From the NCBI RefSeq assembly GCF_001243895.1, contig NZ_LN851186.1, forward strand, positions 1,997,852-2,061,851: 64,000 nucleotides of DNA, given 5' to 3'. A model generated the notes under the pieces. It was not told the origin of the DNA and ran no database searches. It worked only from the letters and a program-made list of their open reading frames with translations. The stretch is from Bacillus testis. GTDB lineage: Bacteria; Bacillota; Bacilli; Bacillales; DSM-1321. The translations under genes and the position numbers were made by a program. This document shows positions 44,967 to 52,988 of the stretch, in pieces (positions within the stretch are counted from its first letter, which is position 1; each line of letters opens with the position of its first letter).

Positions 44967-45063
44967 AAAAAGCATAATAACAGTTTCCTTATGTTGGGAA
45001 TAATGGTATGGTTGGTAAGTAGAAATAGCTTTGTGATCAGAAATTAAGGGAAGTGCTGCTATA

Positions 45064-45675
45064 TTGAGTTTCAACGTCCAGTATTTTATTGAACATTTTG
45101 CTTACTTTGGAATTGTGATTGCGTTAATAGGTGGTATGATTGGTTTGCCTATTCCTGATGAGTTTCTGTTAACGTATGTTGGATATACCGTTTATCAGGG
45201 AAACCTATTATTAATCCCTGCCTTGCTTGTTGCTATTTTGGGTGCAATGGGGGGCATTTCCCTCAGTTTTTTGTTAGGCCATAAACTGGGTCTGCCTTTT
45301 CTTAAAAAGTTTGGCCCTAAGTTCAACATTACCGAGAAAAGGCTTCATGTTTCGGGCAAGCTGTTTTCTAAATTGGGATCTTATTTGCTTGTCATCTGTT
45401 TTTTTATCCCTGGCGTTCGCCATATTATTGCCTATTTGGCCGCGATTCACGGCTATTCTTATAAGAAGTTTTTCTTTTATGCTTTATCGGGTGCAATTGC
45501 TTGGGCAACGACTTTTATTTCATTGGGGCATTTATTTGCTAACCAAATCAAACTGGTAGAGGATTGCTTCATTAAATACAGCATGATAGCCGTGCCCTTA
45601 TTATGTGGCATTCTTTTGTGCGTCATTGTCGCCTACCTTATACGAAGAAAATGGTCTCTAAATCAAAATATGTAG
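45064..45675 (+). CDS. DedA family membrane protein
   Basis: 203 residues, TTG start with AAGGGAAG about 10 nt upstream. DedA/SNARE-associated features: GLPIPDEFLLTYVGY near the N-terminus, GAMGGISLSFLLGHKLG, the re-entrant FFIPGVRHIIAYLAAIHGYSYKKFFFY (F-x-R-x-x-P-like loop variant) and ALSGAIAWATTFISLGHLF. Four to five TM segments. DedA proteins are lipid scramblases or flippases; in Bacilli some (UptA) recycle undecaprenyl phosphate and others (PetA) phosphatidylethanolamine. Which lipid this one moves is unknown. It lies directly after dif-like site 3. Confidence 0.88.
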   Translation: MSFNVQYFIEHFAYFGIVIALIGGMIGLPIPDEFLLTYVGYTVYQGNLLLIPALLVAILGAMGGISLSFLLGHKLGLPFLKKFGPKFNITEKRLHVSGKLFSKLGSYLLVICFFIPGVRHIIAYLAAIHGYSYKKFFFYALSGAIAWATTFISLGHLFANQIKLVEDCFIKYSMIAVPLLCGILLCVIVAYLIRRKWSLNQNM

Positions 45676-45803
45676 AGCGGTTTTTTAGCCAATGAAGGAG
45701 ACAGAAAAAAGTCTTTTGATCCTACAAAAAATAACGAAATAAAAGCATATCCCTTTACAACTTGAAAAACAATATATTAAAATATAAGTATAATACATAT
45801 CCA

Positions 45804-45875
45804 GCTGAAATAGCTCAGTGGTAGAGCAATCGCCTCGTAAGCGATAGGTCGACAGTTCAAATCTGTCTTTCAGCA
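45804..45875 (+). tRNA. tRNA-Thr (anticodon CGT)
   Basis: 72 nt. Acceptor GCTGAAA pairs with TTTCAGC, D-arm GCTC-AGTGGTA-GAGC, anticodon stem ATCGC/GCGAT with loop CTCGTAA (anticodon CGT), T-arm GACAG-TTCAAAT-CTGTC, discriminator A, CCA not encoded. A TATAAT at 45789-45794 is a likely -10. It stands alone, followed by a terminator. No duplicated 3' end, such as an integration would leave, was seen. Confidence 0.92.
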
Positions 45876-45880
45876 TTTTG

Positions 45881-45911
45881 AAGCCGTTTCTTTTTAGAAA
45901 CGGCCTTTTTT
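45881..45911 (+). terminator. terminator of the tRNA gene
   Basis: GCCGTTTCT and AGAAACGGC around TTTT, then TTTTTT. Confidence 0.9.
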
Positions 45912-45990
45912 ATGTTTGTTTGCTCAAGAAGCAGAGAAAGGCCATTTTTTATTTGTATAAAATAATCAGAATATATAGGTAAATGATTTG

Positions 45991-46032
45991 CATGTTACTT
46001 AATACTGATATAAACTAATATTAAGTAACATG
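45991..46032. promoter_or_regulatory. 42-bp palindrome in front of the small recombinase gene
   Basis: CATGTTACTTAATA (45991-46004) and TATTAAGTAACATG (46019-46032) are perfect 14-bp inverted repeats with a 14-bp AT-rich spacer. They end just before the ribosome binding site (AGAGGAGA). No T-tract, so not a terminator. It could be the recombinase's own binding or crossover site, or an operator. Confidence 0.65.
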
Positions 46033-46047
46033 AAAGAGGAGAGACAA

Positions 46048-46614
46048 ATGGAATACGTTGTAGCCTTGCGAAAAAAAGAAGAAATTGAATCCATGAAAAA
46101 ATATTTGTTGGAGCATTCTTATCGGGATTATTTATTATTTGTTCTCGGCATCAACACAGGGATGAAGCTGAGCGAAATGCTGAAGCTTCAAAAACAGGAC
46201 GTCATGAATCAGGACGGACGGGTTTATTCTTTCATCAGGATCGATTCAGGCCAACCGGTAAAATTGAGGGAGGTATATCTTAATTCCGTCGTAAAAGAAA
46301 GTTTATTGGAGTATGCTTCCCACAAAGAACTTAAAATGAATGATTATCTGTTTGCGTCCCCGAAAACAAATAAACCGATCAGCAGGCAGCAAGCTTATCG
46401 CATCATTCACGATGCCGCTGTGAAAGCAGGGCTGTCGGAGAAAATCGGTACACATACGATGAGAAAGACATTTGGCTACCATGCCTATAAACAAGGTGTC
46501 GCCATCTCGCTGCTCCAGCGAATCTTTCACCACAGCACGAAGAGTGAAACACTAAAATATCTTGGTATTTCCAAGGATGAAGACATTAAAACTGAAATTG
46601 ACGTCCATTTGTAA
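46048..46614 (+). CDS. small tyrosine recombinase, catalytic domain only
   Basis: 188 residues from ATG 46048 (AGAGGAGA 6 nt upstream; an ATG six codons earlier lies in the palindrome). Only the catalytic domain is present, with no core-binding domain. Box II is intact (His136 and Arg139 in GTHTMRKTF), His162 in FHHSTKSET and the nucleophile Tyr171 in LKYLGIS. At box I, however, the usual Arg of TGLRxSE is Lys40 (NTGMKLSEML). Substitutions of this arginine strongly reduce catalysis in studied relatives, so the protein may be impaired or act mainly as a DNA-binding protein. It lies close to the tRNA and an unusual palindrome. Confidence 0.82.
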   Translation: MEYVVALRKKEEIESMKKYLLEHSYRDYLLFVLGINTGMKLSEMLKLQKQDVMNQDGRVYSFIRIDSGQPVKLREVYLNSVVKESLLEYASHKELKMNDYLFASPKTNKPISRQQAYRIIHDAAVKAGLSEKIGTHTMRKTFGYHAYKQGVAISLLQRIFHHSTKSETLKYLGISKDEDIKTEIDVHL

Positions 46615-46660
46615 GCCTACTTTTCTTTCATTGTTATAAATCATTAAAGGGGGATTTAGT

Positions 46661-47167
46661 ATGGATATTCGGGAAAGTGAATTGCCGGGAATCGGCAAAA
46701 AATATGAAATCGTTACGAAAGAGAATGAAAAATTAGTAATCGTCATCCATGATGATGGCAGGAGAGAAATCTACCATTTTGACAAAGACCATGAAGAAAG
46801 CATTTCAAATTTCTCCATGAATAATGAGGAATCCAAAAAGGTAGCAGCCATTTTAGGCGGGATGGTCTATGAACCTAAAGCGATTGAACAGATTGAAATG
46901 GCTTTTGAAGGCTTGTTGATTGAATGGTTTAAAGTGGAGGAAGGGGCAGCCATCATTAAGAAAACAATCGGCGATATAGATATAAGATCTTCTTATTCAG
47001 TTAATATCATTGCAATCCTTAAAAAAAATATGAAAAAGATGAATACACCGGGACCGGAGGATGTCATTGAAGCGGGGGATACACTCGTCATTTCCGGCGA
47101 GCGGCCGGAAGTAAAATTATTCGTAAAAGAGCTGCTCAGGAAGACGGTGATCCATAATGACGAATGA
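46661..47167 (+). CDS. khtT: K+/H+ antiporter regulatory subunit KhtT, copy 1
   Basis: 168 residues. N-terminal MDIRESELPGIGKKYEI and a C-terminal RCK_C (TrkA-C) domain from about 75 (KAIEQIEMAFEGLLIEWFKV to ISGERPEVKLFVKELL) match KhtT, the cytosolic regulator of the KhtU antiporter; in B. subtilis KhtT binds cyclic-di-AMP. GGGGG ribosome binding site. It overlaps khtU by 11 bp, so the pair is translationally coupled. A second, closely similar copy is at 50397. No KhtS homologue is visible. Confidence 0.9.
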   Translation: MDIRESELPGIGKKYEIVTKENEKLVIVIHDDGRREIYHFDKDHEESISNFSMNNEESKKVAAILGGMVYEPKAIEQIEMAFEGLLIEWFKVEEGAAIIKKTIGDIDIRSSYSVNIIAILKKNMKKMNTPGPEDVIEAGDTLVISGERPEVKLFVKELLRKTVIHNDE

Positions 47168-48371
47168 TCTTATATTGCAGGTGGGCACAGGTCTGCTCCT
47201 TGTGGCTGCAGCCGCATTGCTTGCGAACAAGTTTAAATTCACCATTATTCCATTTCTGATTATTATCGGTATGCTAGTAGGGCCCCATGCCCCCAAGCTG
47301 GGAATTATTGATCTGCGCTTCATTGAAAGCTTTGAAGTAATCGAATTTCTCGGCAGGATTGGTGTACTCTTTCTCCTCTTTTACCTTGGGTTGGAATTCT
47401 CTATAAAGAAATTAGAGAAATCCGGGAAAAATATTATCATAGGCGGCAGTATATATATTGCTATTAACTTCAGTCTAGGACTGTTATATGGTTGGGCAAC
47501 TGGATTTTCTCTGCTTGAAACATTCATGATTGCCGGAATCATAACAATCTCCTCAAGTGCGATTGTCGCTAAGGTCCTTGTTGATTTAAAAAGAACATCC
47601 AATAAAGAAACAGAATTGATTTTAGGGATCATTATGTTTGACGATGTTTTCCTGGCCGTTTACCTCTCTATTATCTCCAGTCTGGTTTTAGGGGACAACA
47701 CATCCATTTTAGGCGTAATTAGCTCGGTTGGCATCTCGCTGGGCTATATGTTGCTCTTTTTTATCATCGCCCGCAAAGCAACTCCGCTCATCAATAAGTT
47801 ATTGAATATTACCTCGAACGAAGTGTTTATCATCGTTGTTTTTGCCGCGCTGTTTTTCGTTGCTGGACTTTCGGAAACCATCCATGTCGCAGAAGCAATC
47901 GGCGCCTTGTTACTAGGATTAGTCTTTTCTGAGAGCGACCAAAGTGAACGTATGGAACGATTGGTCATACCTTTCCGTGATTTCTTTGGTGCCTTATTTT
48001 TCTTCAGCTTCGGTTTAGGCATCGACCCATTTTCCTTGACCGGTGCCGTTTGGCTCGCATTGGGAGCGGTGGTAATTACCATCTTTGGTAATTTAATCGC
48101 TGGATTGATTGTCGGCAAAAAATCTAAACTCTCATTCAAAGCGAGCGCGAATATAGGGCTCACTATTGTTTCAAGAGGAGAATTTTCAATCATTATCGCT
48201 AACTTAGCCATTGCAGGGAATCTGTCGGAGACAATCCAGCCATTTACCGCGCTTTATGTGTTGTTATTAGCGATTATAGGCCCCTTATTAACAAAGGAAT
48301 CCAAGAGAATTTCCGGTTGGCTGAACAAAGTGCCACTCCCGTTATTTAAAGATCAAGCGATTGGAAAATAA
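47157..48371 (+). CDS. khtU: K+/H+ antiporter membrane subunit KhtU, copy 1
   Basis: 404 residues, about 12 TM helices of the CPA2 family. IGMLVGPHAPKLG, FLLFYLGLEFSIKKL, SSSAIVAKVLVDLKR, HVAEAIGALLLGLVFSES and RDFFGALFFFSFGLGIDP (antiporter core) are visible, then SRGEFSIIIANLA. It exports K+ in exchange for protons at high K+ or alkaline pH, gated by KhtT. The stop codon is 3 bp before the left repeat of the IS1182-type element. Confidence 0.9.
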   Translation: MTNDLILQVGTGLLLVAAAALLANKFKFTIIPFLIIIGMLVGPHAPKLGIIDLRFIESFEVIEFLGRIGVLFLLFYLGLEFSIKKLEKSGKNIIIGGSIYIAINFSLGLLYGWATGFSLLETFMIAGIITISSSAIVAKVLVDLKRTSNKETELILGIIMFDDVFLAVYLSIISSLVLGDNTSILGVISSVGISLGYMLLFFIIARKATPLINKLLNITSNEVFIIVVFAALFFVAGLSETIHVAEAIGALLLGLVFSESDQSERMERLVIPFRDFFGALFFFSFGLGIDPFSLTGAVWLALGAVVITIFGNLIAGLIVGKKSKLSFKASANIGLTIVSRGEFSIIIANLAIAGNLSETIQPFTALYVLLLAIIGPLLTKESKRISGWLNKVPLPLFKDQAIGK

Positions 48372-48404
48372 ATAGAGGCTGGGACAGAACCCTCCTCTAA
48401 AATG

Positions 48405-48458
48405 AAAAAGCCGGTGAAATTTTACAATGAGTAAAATTTCACCGGCTTTGATTTTTTT
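48405..48458. terminator. left-end hairpin of the IS element
   Basis: A 19-bp perfect stem (48407-48425 with 48431-48449; AAAGCCGGTGAAATTTTAC type) followed by ATTTTTTT. It should stop read-through from khtU into the element. Confidence 0.85.
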
Positions 48459-48529
48459 CAAAATAAAATAAGGACATTCTCTGTTAAAATTAAGTTACCA
48501 CACAAAACCAAACAGAAAGAAGTGTCCTT

Positions 48530-50099
48530 ATGTTTAAAGATTATAACATGAATCAATTAATTTTGCCTTTAGATTTAGAAGTCAGATTACAAAAGAATGA
48601 TATCGCCTTCCATGTACACCACTTAGTTGAAAGTATTCCTCATGAAGCGTTTGAACCATTTCTGCGGAATGAGGGTTGTCCTGCCTATCATCCACGCATG
48701 ATGTTGAAAATTATCCTATGTGCCTATACACAATCTGTCTTTTCAGGTCGGAAAATAGAAGCCCTTTTAAAGGACAGTATTCGTATGATGTGGCTGGCGC
48801 AAGGATATGAACCAAGCTACCGCACCATCAACCGTTTCCGTGTTCAACCTGAAGTAAAAGAATTAATCCGCCAATGTTTCGTTCAATTCCGTTGCCAGCT
48901 CGTCCAAGAAAAAATCATTGATCAAGAAGCCATCTTTATTGATGGAACGAAGATTGAAGCGAATGCGAATAAGTTTACGTTTGTTTGGAAGAAATCCATC
49001 GAGAAGTATCATCAGGGATTAATCGAAAAATCAAATCATCTATATAAAGAGCTGCTTAAAAATGAAATCATGCCTCAAATTGTACAGGAAAGTGAAGAAG
49101 AGTTAACGTTGGAAGAGCTCACTCAAATCGTTGAAAAAGTAGATGAAGTGATTTCTGAGTACGATCAAAAAATAGAGGCATCAACGAATGGAGCCGAGCG
49201 AAAAGCGTTGAGAAGTGAACGGAAATTCCCAAAACAAGCACGAAAACAATTAATGGACCATATCCAACGAAAACAGAGATATCAAAAAGACTTTGAAATA
49301 TTCGGCACACGAAATAGTTATTCAAAGACAGATCCCGACGCGACCTTTATGCGTATGAAAGATGATTATATGAAAAATGGTCAATTGAAAGCCGGTTATA
49401 ATGTACAAGTGGCAACAGAAGGACAATACGCGCTTGCCTACAGCCTCTTTTCGAATCCAACTGATACCCGTACATTAATCCCGTTCTTAGACCAAATTGA
49501 ACAACATTATTTTGAGTTGCCAAAGCACATCGTCGCAGATGCAGGATATGGAAGTGAACAGAATTATGATGATATCCTTTCAAATCGTAAACGAGAAGCG
49601 TTAATTACCTATGGAATGTACGTGAAAGAGCAAAAGAAGAAATATAAACAAAACCCATTCAATACAGCGAATTGGCAGTATGACAAAGAAAAGGATGTAT
49701 ACACGTGTCCCAACCAACAACAACTTGTCTTTAAAAATTATTCAGTACAAACAGATAAAGAAGGCTTCACACGTGAATTTAAGATTTATGAGTGTGAAAA
49801 CTGTTCAGGATGCCCATTGCGTTCCTCATGTACAAAAGCAAAAGAAGGAAACCATCGAAAAGTAATGGTGAATGAAAAATGGGAACAACAAAAAGAATAC
49901 GTAAGAGCGAAGCTTTCAGAAGAAGAAACGAGTTCCATTTATCGTAAAAGAAAAATAGATGTGGAACCAGTTTTTTGGATTCTTGAAGGCTAATTTGCAT
50001 TTCAATCGATTTTCAGTTCGAGGAAAATCGAAAGTTGAAAATGAAATGGGCCTTGCATTAATGGCCGTGAATTTAAGGAAATTCACGGCTAACAGGTAA
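48530..50099 (+). pseudogene. IS1182-family transposase, frameshifted near the C-terminus
   Basis: The frame from ATG 48530 runs 487 codons to a stop at 49993, ending EPVFWILEG. The family continues EPVFGFLKANL..FNRFSVRGKSKVENE. Removing one T from the TTTTTT run at 49971-49976 restores exactly this sequence to a stop at 50097-50099 (LRKFTANR), adding about 40 residues. The DDE residues are present upstream, with FIDGTKIEANAN, HIVADAGYGSE and the Glu of EPVF. The shift may be an inactivating mutation or transcriptional slippage on the T6 run. RBS: AGAAAGAAG. Confidence 0.85.
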
Positions 50100-50120
50100 G
50101 GATGATTAGAGAAGAATAGA

Positions 50121-50157
50121 AAAAAGTGAAATTGAGCGCACTCAATTTCACTTTTTT
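50121..50157. terminator. right-end hairpin of the IS element
   Basis: AAAAAGTGAAATTGAG and CTCAATTTCACTTTTTT around CGCA; T-tracts on both strands. Confidence 0.85.
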
Positions 50158-50396
50158 CATTACTTTTTTCATTATTGAAGCTAGTTCTGTCCCAGCCTCA
50201 TTATTTTTATAGGATTTATCAGAAAAAGTAGCTGGATATGTTTACATAAGATTATTATGGTTAAAAACTAATAGAGAGGTTCGTCAATCGGTTAAAAGTC
50301 CGTAACATCAATATATCACTTGTAATATTAAGGAATAGGATTATATTCGAATATTATCCTTAAGATAAAGCAAGTACACATCATAGGAGGGGAAAC

Positions 50397-50897
50397 ATGG
50401 ACATTAGAGAAACTGAACTTCCCGGTATAGGGCAGAAATACGAAATTATAACGCAGGAAAGAGAGAAAATTGTGATTGTCATTCATGATGACGGTAGAAG
50501 GGAAATGTATCACTTCGATCTCGAAGAAGATGAAAGTATTTCAAGTATCACCTTTAATGATCAAGAATCACGAAAAGTGGCAGCCATACTAGGGGGGATG
50601 GTATATGAACCTAAGAAGTTAGAAACAATCGAGATGGCTTTCTCAGGTTTAATGATTGAATGGTTCAAAGTGGAAAAAAATGCACGGATCTCTCAGCATA
50701 CAATCGGCGATATGGATATTCGGAATAATTATAAGGTAAATGTTGTGGCAGTCGTTAAGAATAATATGAAAAAACAATTCAGCCCCGGGGCGAATTCAAA
50801 GCTTGAAGCGGGCGATACGCTTGTATTGGCTGGCGAACGCGCAGATGTAAAGGCTTTTGTATCTGAAATGCTGAAAGAAGTAAGTGAGACACAATGA
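50397..50897 (+). CDS. khtT: K+/H+ antiporter regulatory subunit KhtT, copy 2
   Basis: 166 residues, colinear with copy 1 and identical over long blocks such as VIVIHDDGRRE, KVAAILGGMVYEPK and the IEWFKVE segment. RBS GGAGGGG. ATGA overlap with khtU copy 2. The differences are spread evenly through the protein, so this is an old duplication or an independent acquisition, not a recent copy. It is expected to gate its own KhtU and perhaps to respond to a different signal. Confidence 0.9.
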   Translation: MDIRETELPGIGQKYEIITQEREKIVIVIHDDGRREMYHFDLEEDESISSITFNDQESRKVAAILGGMVYEPKKLETIEMAFSGLMIEWFKVEKNARISQHTIGDMDIRNNYKVNVVAVVKNNMKKQFSPGANSKLEAGDTLVLAGERADVKAFVSEMLKEVSETQ

Positions 50898-52123
50898 CCA
50901 ATGACTTAGTGCTTCAAGTAGGCATCGCTCTCTTGTTAGTTGCTTTTGCGGCTATTTTGGCGGGGAAATTGAAATTTTCCATCATCCCTTTTTTGATTAT
51001 AGTTGGAATGTTGGTTGGGTCACATGCCCCTAAAATTGGTTTTATCGATTTACGCTTTGTTGACAGTGACGAAATTATTGATTTTCTTGGCCGTGTGGGA
51101 ATTTTGTTTCTCTTATTCTATCTAGGCCTTGAATTTTCTGTTAAAAAGTTAATGAAATCCGGAAAAAGCATTGTTACCGGAGGAAGCATTTATATCGGGA
51201 TTAACTTTGTTTTAGGATTACTGTATGGCTGGATGACAGGTTTTCCTTTGCTAGAAACCTTCATTATTGCCGGGATTACATCTGTTTCTTCTTCTGCTAT
51301 TGTCGCTAAGGTTCTTGTTGATTTGAAGCGAACGGTCAATAAAGAAACTGAGCTGATTCTTGGAATCGTCATGTTTGAAGACATTTTTTTAGCTGTTTAT
51401 TTATCCATTATGTCAGGATTGGTACTTGGCAAATCTCAGTCCATTGGAGAAATGCTTGTTTCCATCCTTATGTCACTGGTCTATATCTTATTATTTTTTG
51501 TTGTGGCAAGAAAAGGCATTGGTTTATTAAATAAATTATTGGATATTCGATCCAACGAAATTTTCATCATTATTGTGTTTGCCTTGTTGTTCTTTATCGC
51601 CGGTATTTCTGAAAAAATCCATGTAGCTGAAGCGATTGGCGCTTTATTGTTAGGGTTAGTCTTCGCTGAAACGGATCAAAGTGACCGTCTCGAGAAGATG
51701 GTTGTTCCATTCAGAGATTTTTTTGGCGCATTGTTTTTCTTCAGTTTTGGATTAAGCATAGACCCGACTAAATTGGGTGGTGCGGTTTGGCTGGCGATCG
51801 GTGCAGTCGTCCTTAGCATAATCGGAAACTTCTTTGCTGGGATGCTCGTTGGCCGAAAAACAGGATTATCATACAAAGCGTCAAATAATATAGGGCTAAC
51901 CATCGTGTCAAGAGGGGAATTTTCTATTATTTTGGCGAATATGGCGATAGCAGGAAATCTGATGGAGGTCATTAAACCTTTTTCTGCTTTATATGTGCTC
52001 TTATTAGCCATTTTCGGCCCATTGTTGACGAAAAAATCGAACACTATTTATTCCTTTTTTGATCGTTGGTTCCACTGGACTCAAAAAGATAAAGAAGCGA
52101 AAACAGCAAGAAAAACGGCTTAA
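50894..52123 (+). CDS. khtU: K+/H+ antiporter membrane subunit KhtU, copy 2
   Basis: 409 residues, same fold and motifs as copy 1 (GMLVGSHAPKIGFIDLRF, FLLFYLGLEFSVKKL, HVAEAIGALLLGLVFAET, RDFFGALFFFSFGLSIDP). Changes such as GPHAP to GSHAP and FDDVFLAVY to FEDIFLAVY near conserved blocks could alter ion preference, which I cannot judge. The C-terminal tail is longer and basic (KDKEAKTARKTA). A terminator follows. Confidence 0.9.
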   Translation: MTNDLVLQVGIALLLVAFAAILAGKLKFSIIPFLIIVGMLVGSHAPKIGFIDLRFVDSDEIIDFLGRVGILFLLFYLGLEFSVKKLMKSGKSIVTGGSIYIGINFVLGLLYGWMTGFPLLETFIIAGITSVSSSAIVAKVLVDLKRTVNKETELILGIVMFEDIFLAVYLSIMSGLVLGKSQSIGEMLVSILMSLVYILLFFVVARKGIGLLNKLLDIRSNEIFIIIVFALLFFIAGISEKIHVAEAIGALLLGLVFAETDQSDRLEKMVVPFRDFFGALFFFSFGLSIDPTKLGGAVWLAIGAVVLSIIGNFFAGMLVGRKTGLSYKASNNIGLTIVSRGEFSIILANMAIAGNLMEVIKPFSALYVLLLAIFGPLLTKKSNTIYSFFDRWFHWTQKDKEAKTARKTA

Positions 52124-52127
52124 TGTT

Positions 52128-52162
52128 AACCAATCTACAAATATGTAGGTTGGTTTTTTTTT
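52128..52162 (+). terminator. terminator after khtU copy 2
   Basis: AACCAATCTAC and GTAGGTTGGTT (one G-T pair) around AAATAT, then nine T. Confidence 0.88.
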
Positions 52163-52341
52163 ATGTCTATGTCGAATTAGAAGGGAAAAATCGAAAAAGG
52201 TCGAATATATATAGAAAAACGGGAACTTTCCGGGCTGTCGACCTTTTCTGCATGGACTTCTCAATTTGAACAGATGGCATATGAATAAATAGGGGGAACG
52301 TGAAGGTTCCTTACAGTAGTTAAAAGGAAAGGGGATTTTGG

Positions 52342-52962
52342 ATGAATATTACGAGTAAGGAAATACGATTATTGGCAAGAAATAGCTTGCAAGGAAAATG
52401 GGGCGTCTCTATTGGTGTGATTTTTATTACAATCATTCTATCGATTGGGGTCAATTTTATACCGTATATTGGGTATGTCATTTCAATCCTTTTATTCCCG
52501 ATCACGGTGGCAGTTGAATGGTTTTTCCTTAGTATTTCACGGAAGGAAAATCCCGCTGTCGACATGATCTTCACTGGCTACGAGCAAGGGAATTTTGCCC
52601 GTACACTAGGTACCCAACTGTTAAGGAATATATATATATTCTTTTGGAGTTTATTGTTTATTATTCCAGCTATTATAAAAAGTTTTTCATATATGCTCAC
52701 CAATTATTTGATGAAAGATTACCCGGGATTGAAATACAATGCAGCCATCACATTAAGCAGAAAAATAATGGATGGAAATAAGGGTAGGGCATTTATCCTG
52801 CAACTTACTTTTTTAGGATGGGCGCTGTTATGCCTTCTGACTCTTGGAATTGGCTTTATCTTTTTGGCCCCTTATATGAATGCAGCTAATGCCCATTTTT
52901 ATCGTATTGTAAAAGAAGAGTATTTTGAAAAACACCCGGAAGAACAACTATTTGAAATGTAG
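52342..52962 (+). CDS. DUF975 family membrane protein
   Basis: 206 residues. NITSKEIRLLARNSLQGKWGVSIGVIFI at the N-terminus, a central ...RTLGTQLLRNIYIFFWSLLFIIPAIIKSFSYMLTNYLMKDYP, and the SRKIMDGNKGRAFILQLTFLGWALLCLLTLGIGFIFLAPY stretch are the DUF975 pattern (integral membrane, four to five TM). Function is not established. AAGGAAAGGGG precedes the ATG. It is 26 bp before the DUF2339 gene and probably in one operon with it. Confidence 0.85.
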   Translation: MNITSKEIRLLARNSLQGKWGVSIGVIFITIILSIGVNFIPYIGYVISILLFPITVAVEWFFLSISRKENPAVDMIFTGYEQGNFARTLGTQLLRNIYIFFWSLLFIIPAIIKSFSYMLTNYLMKDYPGLKYNAAITLSRKIMDGNKGRAFILQLTFLGWALLCLLTLGIGFIFLAPYMNAANAHFYRIVKEEYFEKHPEEQLFEM

Positions 52963-52988
52963 GTTAACAAGGAGGAGGTGCGACAGCA

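Larger units (their letters stand above)
48375..50199 (+). mobile_element. IS1182-family insertion sequence
   Basis: 1825 bp bounded by perfect 16-bp inverted repeats, GAGGCTGGGACAGAAC (48375-48390) and GTTCTGTCCCAGCCTC (50184-50199). One transposase gene, with terminator hairpins inside both ends. No obvious target duplication flanks it. It is inserted between the two khtTU pairs, just after the khtU copy 1 stop. Confidence 0.92.

Noticed and set aside
45804..46614. tRNA-Thr next to a recombinase suggested an integrative element in the tRNA 3' end.
   Set aside because: No second copy of the tRNA 3' end was found in the window and the tRNA has its own terminator; the recombinase lacks a core-binding domain typical of such integrases.
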